Part shown: in pieces, positions 8,986 through 17,598 of the stretch
Numbering within the stretch: the first letter of the stretch is position 1
Layout of the letters: each line of letters begins with the position of its first letter
NCBI GenBank assembly: GCA_964512485.1
Contig: CAZEHJ010000003.1
Coordinates: 1-64,000, forward strand
Direction: 5' to 3'
Origin: CAZEHJ01 sp964512485
GTDB taxonomy: Bacteria > Bacteroidota > Rhodothermia > Rhodothermales > UBA10348
DNA length: 64,000 nucleotides
Position numbers and translations under genes: made by a program
Notes under the pieces: model-generated
The model's input: only the letters and a program-made list of their open reading frames with translations
The model's database searches: none
Told to the model about the DNA's origin: nothing

Positions 8986-10059
8986 ATGACTACAGAATCA
9001 ACATCACCGGAAGCCGCTCTGACGCGCGAAGACATCCGGGCGTGGCCAAAAGCTGAGCTGCATTCTCATCTCGACGGGGCGGTTCGCCTCGAAACCATGC
9101 TGGATCTGGCACAGAAGCAGGGAAAGATGGACCTGCTGCCCGCCAAGACCATTGATGGTCTGACGACCGAATTGGCCAAGGTCGACGACTCCAAAGACCT
9201 TTGGGACTACCTCGCATGGTTCAAATACACGATTGGCATCATGCAGTCCGAGGAGGCGCTCTCGCGTGTAGCTTTCGAGATGGCGGAAGATTTCGCTGCT
9301 GAAAACGTGCGCTATGTCGAAGTTCGATTCGGCCCCGTCCTGCATACCCAGGAAGGATTGTCCATGGAAGCAGTGCTCGAAGCGGTGCTGGATGGACTTG
9401 TTCAAGCAAGAGACGCGTATGGAATTCAGTTTTCGGTTATCGTCTGCGCATTGAGAGATCGTTTCGTGGATGCATCTGTCGATCAGGCCAATCTGGCGGT
9501 GAAATACATGGATCAGGGCGTCCGAGGATTCGACCTTGCCGGTGGAGAAGCGGGTAATCCGGCCAAGGAGCATCTTCAAGCCTTCTATATCGCCCGCAAC
9601 AACCTGCTGAATCTGACCGTCCATGCCGGAGAATCCTGGGGACCGGAATCAATCCATCAGGCTTTGTTTTTCTGTGGCGCCCATCGGATTGGGCACGGAA
9701 TCACTCTTGTTAAAGATCCTGCGCTGATGCGCTACGTGGTGGATCGTCAAATACCACTCGAGGTTTGTCCGACCAGCAATGTTCAGACACACGTCGTTTC
9801 TTCCTACGAAGGGCATCCTATCCGTCAACTGGCTGAAGCGGGTGTTCCGATCACAATCAATACTGATTCCAGACTGTTCAGTCACACAACGACGACGGGC
9901 GAAATGTACCTGGCACACACGAGGTGCGGATTGACGGAGTCGCAGTTGCGCAAGGCGGCCGTCAATGCGTTCCGTCATTCCTTTCTACCTCATGCTGAGA
10001 GAGAAGCGCTTTTACATGAGGCCCAAGACCTTCTGCTTGGACGAAACGCCGGTAGTTGA
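8986..10059 (+). CDS. add: Adenosine deaminase family protein
   Basis: Deaminates adenosine/deoxyadenosine to inosine (purine salvage). Zinc ligands HSHLDG (H26, H28), HAGES (H213, with E216 as proton donor), HRIGHG (H237 in the base-activating position) and NTDS (D294) are in the order of the amidohydrolase-superfamily ADA group. The usual NTDDP is NTDSRLFS here; actinobacterial ADAs have NTDNRLMS, so substrate specificity deserves some caution (adenine or a modified adenosine is possible). Start: ATG 8986 gives a normal N-terminus; in-frame ATGs at 8944 and 8971 exist but lack well-spaced ribosome sites. Its stop overlaps the TTG start of aroA. Confidence 0.88.
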   Translation: MTTESTSPEAALTREDIRAWPKAELHSHLDGAVRLETMLDLAQKQGKMDLLPAKTIDGLTTELAKVDDSKDLWDYLAWFKYTIGIMQSEEALSRVAFEMAEDFAAENVRYVEVRFGPVLHTQEGLSMEAVLEAVLDGLVQARDAYGIQFSVIVCALRDRFVDASVDQANLAVKYMDQGVRGFDLAGGEAGNPAKEHLQAFYIARNNLLNLTVHAGESWGPESIHQALFFCGAHRIGHGITLVKDPALMRYVVDRQIPLEVCPTSNVQTHVVSSYEGHPIRQLAEAGVPITINTDSRLFSHTTTTGEMYLAHTRCGLTESQLRKAAVNAFRHSFLPHAEREALLHEAQDLLLGRNAGS

Positions 10060-11357
10060 AGTCCGGAACCGACATATCGGATCGCAGAAAGATCTCACCC
10101 GCAGATCGACTGGTGGGAGTCGTAGAGCTTCCCGCTGACAAGTCCATAGCCCATCGTTCGGCACTGTTCGCGGCAATCGCTGAAGGCGACAGCCACATTG
10201 TCGGCTTTCCCGATTCTGCCGATCCCCGCTCGACCCTGAGCTGCCTTCGGCAACTGGGCGTATCCATGGAAGAGACGAGCGACTCGCTCGTGATCCACGG
10301 GCGAGGGCTCGATGGATTGAAGCAATCCGAAGGAGACATCTACTGCGGTAATTCCGGGACCACGATGCGCCTTCTGACAGGCATTCTTGCCGGTCGAAGT
10401 TTTGACAGCACGTTGACCGGTGATGCCTCACTCTCGAAAAGGCCGATGGGCCGCATCATTGATCCGCTCGATCAGATGGGTGTTCAGATTGATTCGCACG
10501 AAGGGCGGCCTCCGCTCACCATCCGCGCGGCTGCTTCAGCGCTGAAGGCGATCACGTACGAACTGCCTGTCGCGTCGGCACAGGTGAAGTCGTGTGTCCT
10601 TCTTGCCGGTCTGTCGGCTGACGGCCCGACTACAGTGATTGAACCTCAAAGCACGCGCGACCACACGGAACGCATGATCGGGCTTGCAGCTATGAGCATG
10701 GGCTCGGAAAGACACATCAGTGTTGAGGGTGGCATGACCATGAAATCTCGATTATGGAGTATTCCGGCCGACTTTTCTGCTGCAGCGTTCTTCCTGGTAG
10801 CCGGATCCATCCTGCCCGAGTCACTCATCGGGTTGCCAAGAGTCGGGTTGAATCCAACCAGAACGGGCCTTCTGGACGTCTTGAGAGCAATGGGCGCGGA
10901 CATCACCATAGATAACGAGAGGGAGATAGCTGGAGAGCCCATCGGAGATCTGGTCGTGAAGCACTCCCCTCTAACTGGCGTCCGGATTGACGGAGCGATC
11001 ATCTCCAACCTGATCGATGAGATCCCAATCCTGTGCGTGGCCGCGTTGGCCGCAGAGGGCGTCACCTCGATCAGGGATGCGGGTGAATTGCGTCACAAAG
11101 AATCCGATCGGATCGATGCGATGGTAAAGGGACTTCGAGCCCTGGGAGCCAGTGTCGAAGAGTTCGATGACGGACTCGAGATTGAAGGTGGCGTCCAGCT
11201 CAGAGGCGCAACGGTGTCTGCATTCCATGATCACCGAATTGCCATGTCGATGGCCGTCGCCGGGCTCATGGGTTCAGAGCCGACGACAATCGAAGGGGCC
11301 TCAATCGCAGACGTATCTTTTCCCGGCTTCTATTCGGCCATTGATGCTCTGCGTTAG
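10056..11357 (+). CDS. aroA: 3-phosphoshikimate 1-carboxyvinyltransferase (EPSP synthase)
   Basis: Sixth step of the shikimate pathway (shikimate-3-phosphate plus PEP to EPSP). 433 residues. Substrate-binding motifs: LPADKSIAHR near the N-terminus, GNSGTTMRLLTG, SAQVKS, RDHTER, LNPTRTG, HKESDR and a C-terminal DHRIAM. The SAQxK, RxHTE and NxTR motifs match the class II type; the GDKS motif reads ADKS. Start is TTG (10056) sharing the add stop (TTGA), which implies translational coupling; the next in-frame GTG would truncate the PEP-binding lysine region. Confidence 0.94.
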   Translation: MKSGTDISDRRKISPADRLVGVVELPADKSIAHRSALFAAIAEGDSHIVGFPDSADPRSTLSCLRQLGVSMEETSDSLVIHGRGLDGLKQSEGDIYCGNSGTTMRLLTGILAGRSFDSTLTGDASLSKRPMGRIIDPLDQMGVQIDSHEGRPPLTIRAAASALKAITYELPVASAQVKSCVLLAGLSADGPTTVIEPQSTRDHTERMIGLAAMSMGSERHISVEGGMTMKSRLWSIPADFSAAAFFLVAGSILPESLIGLPRVGLNPTRTGLLDVLRAMGADITIDNEREIAGEPIGDLVVKHSPLTGVRIDGAIISNLIDEIPILCVAALAAEGVTSIRDAGELRHKESDRIDAMVKGLRALGASVEEFDDGLEIEGGVQLRGATVSAFHDHRIAMSMAVAGLMGSEPTTIEGASIADVSFPGFYSAIDALR

Positions 11358-11365
11358 TTCGATTC

Positions 11366-11713
11366 TCAGAGCCCGGTGCCGGGGATCCAGAGATGCTTTT
11401 TAATGTCGACCACGCATTCATCGACGAATTCTATGCCTTCACTTCTGAGAAGGTCTTCCATCACGTGAGGGCCTCCGAAGGCTCCCTGACCGCTCAAGCC
11501 TCCGTAGCGGTTGACGACGCGATGGCAAGGCAATCCTTTTCCTGCGGCCGCCCTCAGTGCCCAGCCCACCGTCCTGGCAGCACTTTTGGATCCCAGAAAT
11601 CCGGCTATATGTCCATATGTAGTGACCTTTCCGAACGGAATGTCTTCTACAACTTCCCATACTCGATCGAAGAAATCGCTTCGGTTGTCAGAATCTGATT
11701 TCTGCTTGGACAT
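11366..11713 (-). CDS. Methylated-DNA-cysteine methyltransferase-like, stand-alone DNA-binding domain
   Basis: 115 residues containing only the C-terminal domain of the Ogt/MGMT family: helix-turn-helix (VTTYGHIAGFLGSKSAARTVGWAL) and the reactive-site motif PCHRVV with the alkyl-accepting Cys retained. Full enzymes have an extra N-terminal domain; single-domain alkyltransferase-like proteins usually have Trp or Ala instead of Cys. So this may be a minimal active alkyltransferase or a damage-recognition protein. ATG 11713 is chosen; the longer frame would translate the neighbouring terminator hairpin. Convergent with aroA, 8 bp apart. Confidence 0.85.
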   Translation of the reverse strand: MSKQKSDSDNRSDFFDRVWEVVEDIPFGKVTTYGHIAGFLGSKSAARTVGWALRAAAGKGLPCHRVVNRYGGLSGQGAFGGPHVMEDLLRSEGIEFVDECVVDIKKHLWIPGTGL

Positions 11714-11729
11714 TGTGTAAAAACGGCGA

Positions 11730-11758
11730 TTGGGGCGCCCGCTGCGCGGGCGCCCCAA
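11730..11758 (-). terminator. Terminator of the SPFH-protein gene
   Basis: Perfect 13-bp stem, arms 11730-11742 and 11746-11758 (TTGGGGCGCCCGC and complement) with a 3-nt loop, 27 bp after the SPFH stop. On the minus strand a moderately T-rich tail (CGCCGTTTTTAC) follows. Confidence 0.75.
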
Positions 11759-11785
11759 CACAATCAAAATGAATCAGGTCGAAAT

Positions 11786-12622
11786 CTACTGGTTGCCCAG
11801 GATAATCGGCAGGCCGTCAGAGCCACTTCCAATTACAACCGTTTTCGCATTCGGCGAATTGGCCAGGTTCTGCGTGGCTTCGATGCCTTTGAATCGCAGG
11901 AATTGTGTCGAGAGACTTTGCGTGATAATACGCTGATACTCTGCCTGACCGGTGGCTTCGATTTCTTTGCGTTGGGCTTCGAGACGCTCTTTCTGAAGGG
12001 TGAACTCGTAGCGCTCGGCTTCCTGCTCTTCCTTCAGTTTGTTCTCGATGGCCGTACGAATCTGATCTGGCAATGAAATGTCCCTGATCAAAACAGCGTC
12101 CAGAACCACATTGTCATCCATCACCGAGGCAGCGACCTGATCAAAAATGGCCTGTTGCAGTTCGGTGCGTCGTGATGAATACAGCTCTTCAGGCGTGTAC
12201 TGTCCCACAATTTCGCGAACGGCGCTTCGTAACTCCGGCTGAACAAGCTTGCGGTAATAGTCCTGACCGTATGTGACGTGCAGATCGGCGAGCTCTGCTC
12301 CGTCAGGATGCCAGCGCACCGAAGCGTCCATACCAATGGAAAGTCCATTCGAGGAAAGGGCATCGATGTCTTCAAGCTGCTCCTGCACACGTACGTCATA
12401 TGTGATGAGATTCACCCAGGGTGCGTGAACCTGGATGCCTTCACCATATCGTTTGTCAAGATCTGTTCCGCCGAAGATACTGTACTTGACCGCGCTCTCA
12501 CCCGATCCGATACTTGTCGTCATACAACCTCCGCCCAGCGTCACAAGCAGAAGGAGTACAACTGCTGAGATGCCGAAGCGCAATACTGCGCGGGACAGGT
12601 TTGGATATTGATTATCTGCCAT
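11786..12622 (-). CDS. SPFH/prohibitin-like membrane-anchored protein
   Basis: 278 residues from ATG 12622. One N-terminal hydrophobic segment (AVLRFGISAVVLLLLVTLGG) followed directly by GGGC, an imperfect lipobox, so it is either a single-pass membrane protein or a lipoprotein. Residues about 45-215 match the SPFH/Band 7 fold of prohibitins and HflK/C-like proteins (QEQLEDIDALSSNGLSIGMD, RSAVREIVGQYTPEELYSSRR, DNVVLDAVLIRDISLPDQI), then a charged helix (KLKEEQEAERYEFTLQKERLEA region) predicted to be coiled coil. Prohibitins scaffold membrane domains and regulate FtsH-type proteases; the partner here is unknown. Divergent from murB. Confidence 0.85.
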   Translation of the reverse strand: MADNQYPNLSRAVLRFGISAVVLLLLVTLGGGCMTTSIGSGESAVKYSIFGGTDLDKRYGEGIQVHAPWVNLITYDVRVQEQLEDIDALSSNGLSIGMDASVRWHPDGAELADLHVTYGQDYYRKLVQPELRSAVREIVGQYTPEELYSSRRTELQQAIFDQVAASVMDDNVVLDAVLIRDISLPDQIRTAIENKLKEEQEAERYEFTLQKERLEAQRKEIEATGQAEYQRIITQSLSTQFLRFKGIEATQNLANSPNAKTVVIGSGSDGLPIILGNQ

Positions 12623-12747
12623 AATTATTGTGTCTCGTCTTCCGTGATAGAAACTTTTAGTGTCATTGTTAATGGAACGTGACTTGAGCCTTGTAGTTGC
12701 GTTCCAGAGCCCGATCCAGCCCGTTATAACCGCGTCCGGATGTACAT

Positions 12748-13698
12748 TTGAGTAGTATTTCAAGAGAAAATCTCACAGCCCTCGCAGACAACCTCTCGAA
12801 AGAGCGGATTCTGCTGAATCACGACCTGGCGCCATACACGACTTTCAAGATCGGCGGCCCCGCGGACGCATTTTTCGAAGCGCGCTCCGCTATGGAACTG
12901 GTTGGCGCCATCAAGATCTGTCGCGCGCTGAATATCCCCTTCTTCATTCTTGGTCTGGGCGCCAACATTCTTGTCGGAGACGGCGGAGTGAGGGGCCTGG
13001 TTATCCGCAATGCCGCAAAAAGAGTTTCTGTGTCTGACTCCGGACTGATGACAGCAGAAAGCGGCGCCATCGTGTGGCCCGACGTAATCTCGCTTGCGAT
13101 AGATGGTGGCTGGTCTGGGCTTGAGCACTATGCCGGCATTCCTTCTACCGTCGGAGGAGCGATGTGGCAGAACCTGCATTTCCTCTCTCCCGCCCCGGAG
13201 AGGGAACGGACCATATTCATGGAGGAAATTGTACAGGACGCCGATATCCTGACGCCGAATGGAGACGTAGTGACGGTCGAGCGCAAGTACTTCAATTTCG
13301 GATATGACCGATCTGTCCTGCATTACTCGGGAGACATCGTCCTTTCCGTGCGATTCCAGCTTGAACGAGCAGACAGTGAGCGCATGCGCGGCACCGTCAA
13401 GGAAAATCTGGCCTGGCGCTCAGAACGCCACCCACCTCTGGAGACCGAGCCGAGCGCGGGATCCATCTTTAAAAAAATTGAAGGAATCGGAGCCGGGAGA
13501 TTGATCGACGAGTGCGGTATGAAAGGCACCCGTATCGGCGGAATCGAGATCACGCATCGCCATGCCAATATTATGATCAATACCGGAGGTGGAACGGCTG
13601 CGGATGTCAAGAAGATGATCGCCCTGGTCATCGAAACGGTGAAAGACAGGACGGGCCACGAGCTTGAGCCGGAAATCGCCTTCGTCGGTGAATTCTGA
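12748..13698 (+). CDS. murB: UDP-N-acetylenolpyruvoylglucosamine reductase
   Basis: FAD- and NADPH-dependent reduction of UDP-GlcNAc-enolpyruvate to UDP-MurNAc, the second committed step of peptidoglycan synthesis. 316 residues. FAD-binding motifs YTTFKIGGPADAF, GLGANILVGDGGVRG and AGIPSTVGGAM are followed by the C-terminal domain with PSAGSIFKK (proton-donor Ser), GGIEITHRHANIMIN and the conserved terminal Glu in LEPEIAFVG. Start is TTG at 12748; no in-frame ATG lies upstream. Cytoplasmic. Confidence 0.95.
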   Translation: MSSISRENLTALADNLSKERILLNHDLAPYTTFKIGGPADAFFEARSAMELVGAIKICRALNIPFFILGLGANILVGDGGVRGLVIRNAAKRVSVSDSGLMTAESGAIVWPDVISLAIDGGWSGLEHYAGIPSTVGGAMWQNLHFLSPAPERERTIFMEEIVQDADILTPNGDVVTVERKYFNFGYDRSVLHYSGDIVLSVRFQLERADSERMRGTVKENLAWRSERHPPLETEPSAGSIFKKIEGIGAGRLIDECGMKGTRIGGIEITHRHANIMINTGGGTAADVKKMIALVIETVKDRTGHELEPEIAFVGEF

Positions 13699-13769
13699 GG
13701 GGCGGGTGCGTACCTTCAATGCATCCGAACATCGATCATCGAAACGAAAGTGAAACAGAGACATAACGC

Positions 13770-14441
13770 GTGAATTGGATTCGCGGAAGTTGGGCCGTAC
13801 TGGAGAAAGACATCCGATTGGAGATGCGCAGTCGCTATGCGTTGAACATGCTGTTCATGTTCGTGCTCTCGGCTCTTCTCCTCATGGCGTTCGCAGTCGG
13901 ACAGGACCCCATCAGCCCTCGTCTTCAGACCGCTCTTTTGTGGATAGTGATCATGTTCTCCGCTTCCATCGGTCTGGGGCGAAGTTTCGTCGCCGAAGAA
14001 GAGCGCGGAACGGTTCTTCTTTTGCAGCTGAACGTCCCGGGCAGTCAGGTTTTTGCCGGGAAACTGATCTTCAACCTCCTGCTTTTGCTGGCTGTCAATC
14101 TGGTTGCCGTTCTTGTTTTCAGCGTTCTCATGAACATGGAGATTGAGAACACCGTGTTGCTGGCCGTTTCGCTAATTCTGGGCTCTGTCGGACTGGCCGG
14201 TGCTACGACTCTTCTGGCCGCAATTATTGCGCGCACTACGAATCGTGGACCCCTGCTTCCGGTGCTACTGTTTCCTCTGCTGATTCCGCTCCTGCTTTCT
14301 GTCGTTCACGCCTCGCGTGCTGCGATGGCAGACGGACTGGGGTGGTCAGCCGCGGAAACTGATCTGACCACGATCGCCGGATTTTCTGGAGTCGTGATTA
14401 CCGCGGCCTTCATGCTTTTTGAATATATCTGGACAGATTGA
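13770..14441 (+). CDS. ccmB: Heme exporter permease CcmB
   Basis: 223 residues with six predicted membrane helices; N-terminal WAVLEKDIRLEMRSRYALNMLFMF and SFVAEEERGTVLLLQL are hallmark CcmB regions, as is the GSVGLAGATTLLAAIIA segment. CcmB is the permease partner of the ATPase CcmA in the system I pathway that releases heme-loaded CcmE. GTG start. No ccmA lies next to it (murB is upstream), so the ATPase must be elsewhere. 145 bp separate it from ccmC. Confidence 0.93.
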   Translation: MNWIRGSWAVLEKDIRLEMRSRYALNMLFMFVLSALLLMAFAVGQDPISPRLQTALLWIVIMFSASIGLGRSFVAEEERGTVLLLQLNVPGSQVFAGKLIFNLLLLLAVNLVAVLVFSVLMNMEIENTVLLAVSLILGSVGLAGATTLLAAIIARTTNRGPLLPVLLFPLLIPLLLSVVHASRAAMADGLGWSAAETDLTTIAGFSGVVITAAFMLFEYIWTD

Positions 14442-14586
14442 TCCCTTCCTCCAGTCAACACGCCCCCTTCAAGCGTTTCCCTACCTACCGCCGCTTGAAT
14501 TCCCCTACACTCTTTCGCGAACATTTGGTTTGTGAGATGTCCACTCCTGACGTACCCTGCGCATTGGAATTTGGGATTACATCCTG

Positions 14587-15327
14587 ATGGAATCCACCGA
14601 TTCAAACCATTTGAAACATCAAATGCCTGACTCCATGGTCAATATCAAACGATATACACTGGTCAGAAACATCGTGATCGTCTGGGTTACGGGTGTCATT
14701 CTTGCAGCATTCCTGCTGGACATTCCCAAGATCAACATTCTGGAACACACGGCGAGAAACCTGTACTTCCACGTCCCGATGTGGTTTACCCTCATGGCGG
14801 CATCATTCGTCTCCGCCTACCACTCGTTCCAGGTCCTGAAAACCGGCGATCTTTTACGGGATATCCGGGCTCTGCAGGCCGCCCGGGTAGCCGCTTTTTT
14901 TGGCATTCTTGGCCTCACTACCGGTATTGTGTGGTCCAAGTTCACCTGGTACGTCGGAACAGATGTGTGGTGGAATTTCGATCCCCGCCAGTCGATGGTT
15001 ACTCTGCAGTTGCTCATTCTTGGAGCGTACTTCGTCTTGCGATCGGCCCTGGATGATCCCCTCAAAAGGGCCCGTATTGCGGCGGTCTATAATCTGTTTT
15101 CGGTCACAACCATGCCCTTTCTTCTGTATGTCATTCCGCGTCAGATGGAGAGCCTGCACCCCGGAGCCGAAGGCAACCCGGCATTCAGTGAAATCACGCA
15201 CCCCATCATGCGACTGGTATTTTATCCTGCCATCATCGGATTTATCGGAATTTTCTGGGTCGTTTACACCCAGCGCGTTAGAACCGCATATCTGAAATAC
15301 CGAGTCACCCACGACCCAGAATTGTAA
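14587..15327 (+). CDS. ccmC: Heme-handling membrane protein CcmC
   Basis: 246 residues, six membrane helices. The heme-handling WWD-type region reads GTDVWWNFDPRQSM, flanked by conserved His in LYFHVPMWF and in RQMESLHPG. CcmC loads heme onto CcmE at the periplasmic side. Its stop overlaps the next start (TAATG), so ccmC and the ccmD-like gene are translationally coupled. Confidence 0.94.
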   Translation: MESTDSNHLKHQMPDSMVNIKRYTLVRNIVIVWVTGVILAAFLLDIPKINILEHTARNLYFHVPMWFTLMAASFVSAYHSFQVLKTGDLLRDIRALQAARVAAFFGILGLTTGIVWSKFTWYVGTDVWWNFDPRQSMVTLQLLILGAYFVLRSALDDPLKRARIAAVYNLFSVTTMPFLLYVIPRQMESLHPGAEGNPAFSEITHPIMRLVFYPAIIGFIGIFWVVYTQRVRTAYLKYRVTHDPEL

Positions 15328-15614
15328 TGGCCTACTTTTCCAAAATCATACAGGATGCCACTATCCAGGACCGAGCAGCTGAAGCTGTAGCAACGGCGTA
15401 TGACAGCGTCTGGGCAGGTGGCAACATTCCCACTCAGGATCTAAGCAGACTGGAGCAGATTATGCTATCCAATGACAAGTTGTTCGTCGTACTCGCCGTC
15501 GTTCTGATCATCTGGTTCGGAATTGTGGTCCTTTTGCTAAGAAATGACAGACGACTCAAAGAGGTGGAACGAAGCGTCGAAGAGAGAATTCCAGATATGG
15601 AAGACGAACTGTAA
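15327..15614 (+). CDS. CcmD-like small membrane protein
   Basis: 95 residues with a single membrane helix at about 51-70 (KLFVVLAVVLIIWFGIVVLLL) followed by a basic, then acidic tail (RNDRRLKEVERSVEERIPDMEDEL). Position and topology match CcmD, which keeps CcmABC and CcmE together; sequence conservation in this family is low and the N-terminal 45-residue extension is longer than in proteobacterial CcmD. Identification rests on its place between ccmC and ccmE. Confidence 0.75.
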   Translation: MAYFSKIIQDATIQDRAAEAVATAYDSVWAGGNIPTQDLSRLEQIMLSNDKLFVVLAVVLIIWFGIVVLLLRNDRRLKEVERSVEERIPDMEDEL

Positions 15615-15669
15615 CCCATCCAATAACGTGGTTGCCTGAAAAAAGACGGGCACTCAAACAGGAATGATC

Positions 15670-16089
15670 ATGAAGCCGAAAACAATTGTAGGTCTTGTTC
15701 TGATAGTAGTTTTCACTTCCGTGCTGTTTATGAATTTTGGACAGCAGGTCGGTGGCTATATGAATTTCGAACAGGCTGAAGCCACCGGTTCAAAAGCACA
15801 CGTTGTCGGAATGTGGGTTGATTCGGACAAGTTCCGATACGATCAGAGGACGAACATTTTCACGTTTGACATGGAAGATGATGCGGGCAACGTTCGTGAG
15901 GTTCGCTACCTGAATCCCAAACCCGCCAACTTCGAGGATGCAGAGAAGCTGGTAATCGAAGGCGTGTCTGAAGGCGAGATTTTTGTGGCGCACAACATCC
16001 TCGTCAAATGCCCCTCGAAGTACAATGACATGAGTGATCTTCAGGAGCATCCGGACAATATCGACAAGGGCTCCCCTTCGGGTACCTGA
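15670..16089 (+). CDS. ccmE: Cytochrome c maturation heme chaperone CcmE, CxxxY type
   Basis: Periplasmic heme chaperone anchored by one N-terminal helix (IVGLVLIVVFTSVLFMNF) with an OB-fold beta barrel. The heme-binding motif, HxxxY in most bacteria, reads LVKCPSKY: Cys replaces the covalent heme-binding His (C114, Y118). Such CxxxY variants are known from archaea and some anaerobes. Start: the second ATG (15670) has AGGA six nt upstream; the first ATG (15664) directly abuts it. Last gene of the ccmB-C-D-E cluster; ccmA, ccmF and the thioreduction genes are not present in the window. Confidence 0.92.
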   Translation: MKPKTIVGLVLIVVFTSVLFMNFGQQVGGYMNFEQAEATGSKAHVVGMWVDSDKFRYDQRTNIFTFDMEDDAGNVREVRYLNPKPANFEDAEKLVIEGVSEGEIFVAHNILVKCPSKYNDMSDLQEHPDNIDKGSPSGT

Positions 16090-16142
16090 TCATTCGCAAG
16101 GAAGGACATTGAAGAGAGCCGTGTCTCGTCAGATGTGCAGGT

Positions 16143-17555
16143 CTACAGATACAGCCACTCGGCAAGTAGGAAGAACACCAGAATCCCCAGGATATCATTG
16201 CTGGTCGTGATGAACGGGCCGGTAGCGATCGCCGGATCAATACCCGCTTTGTCCAGAAACAGGGGTGTCATGGCACCAATTGTGGTGGCCAGAACAATGA
16301 CGATCATGAGAGCTATACTGGCCGTATAGGCCAGCTCGGTCGGGTTGGGTACACGCGAAGAGAATGCCATCCCGAATATCAGGATTCCTATTCCGAGCAC
16401 AACGGATGCCACAACTCCGTTCAAAAGCGCTACTGAAAGCTCTTTCCCCAGTCGTTTCTTGATATCTGAGGCCCAGATATCCCCGGATGCAAGTCCTTGC
16501 ACGGCAATCGCGGAGCTTTGAATTCCTGCATTTCCCGCCGTCGCCATCACTATGGGGATAAACCCGGCCAGTATCGAGGCGGCAGCAAGTGATTCCTCAA
16601 ACGAAATGATGACGAGCGCGGCGAGCGATGCTCCTGCCAGGCCAACGAGCAGCCACGGCAGGCGCCCCCTCATGATACGAACGACGGAGTCAGTGGCTTC
16701 CTCGCCCCCGGCTACACCGGACATGCGTTGGATGTCCTCTTCTGCTTCATCCCGAATAACGTCAACGATATCATCAATCGTGATTCTACCTACCAGCAGT
16801 CCCTCCTCATCCAAGACAGGCAAGGTGACAAGGTCATAGCGTTCCATCAGTCGGGCGACATCCTCCTGATCCACATCCGTGGTCACCGAGATGATGTCAT
16901 CATTCATGATATCCCATATCTGGGTACCCGCACGCGAGAGCAACAACCTCTTCATCGTCACGATGCCCTTCAGCCTCTCTCCTTCGTCAGTCACAAACAG
17001 TACGAAGAGTTCCTCAACAGCGTTTGCGTTCAGGCGCACTTCCTCGGTTGCCTGAGCCACTGTGTAATCGCCGGGGACAGCAACGAACTCGGTGGCCATG
17101 AGACCACCAGCCGACTCTTCGTCGTAGGTAAGCAGTTCCTTGACGTCCTCGGCATCCTCAAGCTCAGGAATGATCTGCTCTACAACTTCAGCAGGAAGGT
17201 CGGCAAGAACATCTACGGCATCGTCCGTGTCCAGCTCGTCAATCATCGCCGTCAGGCGTTCATGCGGGATATCGTCCGCAATGTCCGCCCTGAAATCATC
17301 GTCGAGTTCGGCCATGACCTCACCGGCAGCTTCAGCCGGTAGCCACTCTACTGCCTGTCGGGCAAGATCCTTTGACAGGTGGGCCACGATACTTGCCAGA
17401 TCCGCAGGGTGCAGATCTGTCAGAATGTTCAGGACCATTCCTTGCTGGCCCGTCTCGATCAGCGAAGAAATGTCGTCGACCAGCTCAGCATCAACCTCGA
17501 TGATTCCCGTCAGCCGAGCCTGCTCTTCCTGCGATGTATTGACTGTGGGCTCCAT
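16143..17555 (-). CDS. mgtE: Magnesium transporter MgtE
   Basis: 470 residues. N-terminal superhelical MgtE_N domain (about 20-130; DLHPADLASIVAHLS, repeated Asp-rich helices), a CBS pair (about 140-265; TVAQATEEVRLNANA, DVDQEDVARLMERYDLVTLPVLDEEG) sensing cytosolic Mg2+, and five membrane helices (about 300-470) with the pore signature PIVMATAGNAGIQSSA. Gated Mg2+ uptake across the inner membrane. ATG 17555 is preferred; the longer frame would run into ksgA. Follows ksgA by 43 bp, probably one transcript. Confidence 0.94.
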   Translation of the reverse strand: MEPTVNTSQEEQARLTGIIEVDAELVDDISSLIETGQQGMVLNILTDLHPADLASIVAHLSKDLARQAVEWLPAEAAGEVMAELDDDFRADIADDIPHERLTAMIDELDTDDAVDVLADLPAEVVEQIIPELEDAEDVKELLTYDEESAGGLMATEFVAVPGDYTVAQATEEVRLNANAVEELFVLFVTDEGERLKGIVTMKRLLLSRAGTQIWDIMNDDIISVTTDVDQEDVARLMERYDLVTLPVLDEEGLLVGRITIDDIVDVIRDEAEEDIQRMSGVAGGEEATDSVVRIMRGRLPWLLVGLAGASLAALVIISFEESLAAASILAGFIPIVMATAGNAGIQSSAIAVQGLASGDIWASDIKKRLGKELSVALLNGVVASVVLGIGILIFGMAFSSRVPNPTELAYTASIALMIVIVLATTIGAMTPLFLDKAGIDPAIATGPFITTSNDILGILVFFLLAEWLYL

Positions 17556-17598
17556 GCGATGAGATGGACGGTGGATTGAATCGTCTATGGCTTTCGGG

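Noticed and set aside
9004..9624. Long minus-strand ORF of 206 residues over add
   Set aside because: Lies wholly inside the well-supported adenosine deaminase gene and shows no protein-like motifs.
12760..13323. Minus-strand ORF of 187 residues over murB
   Set aside because: Shadow of murB, which has all family motifs in its frame.
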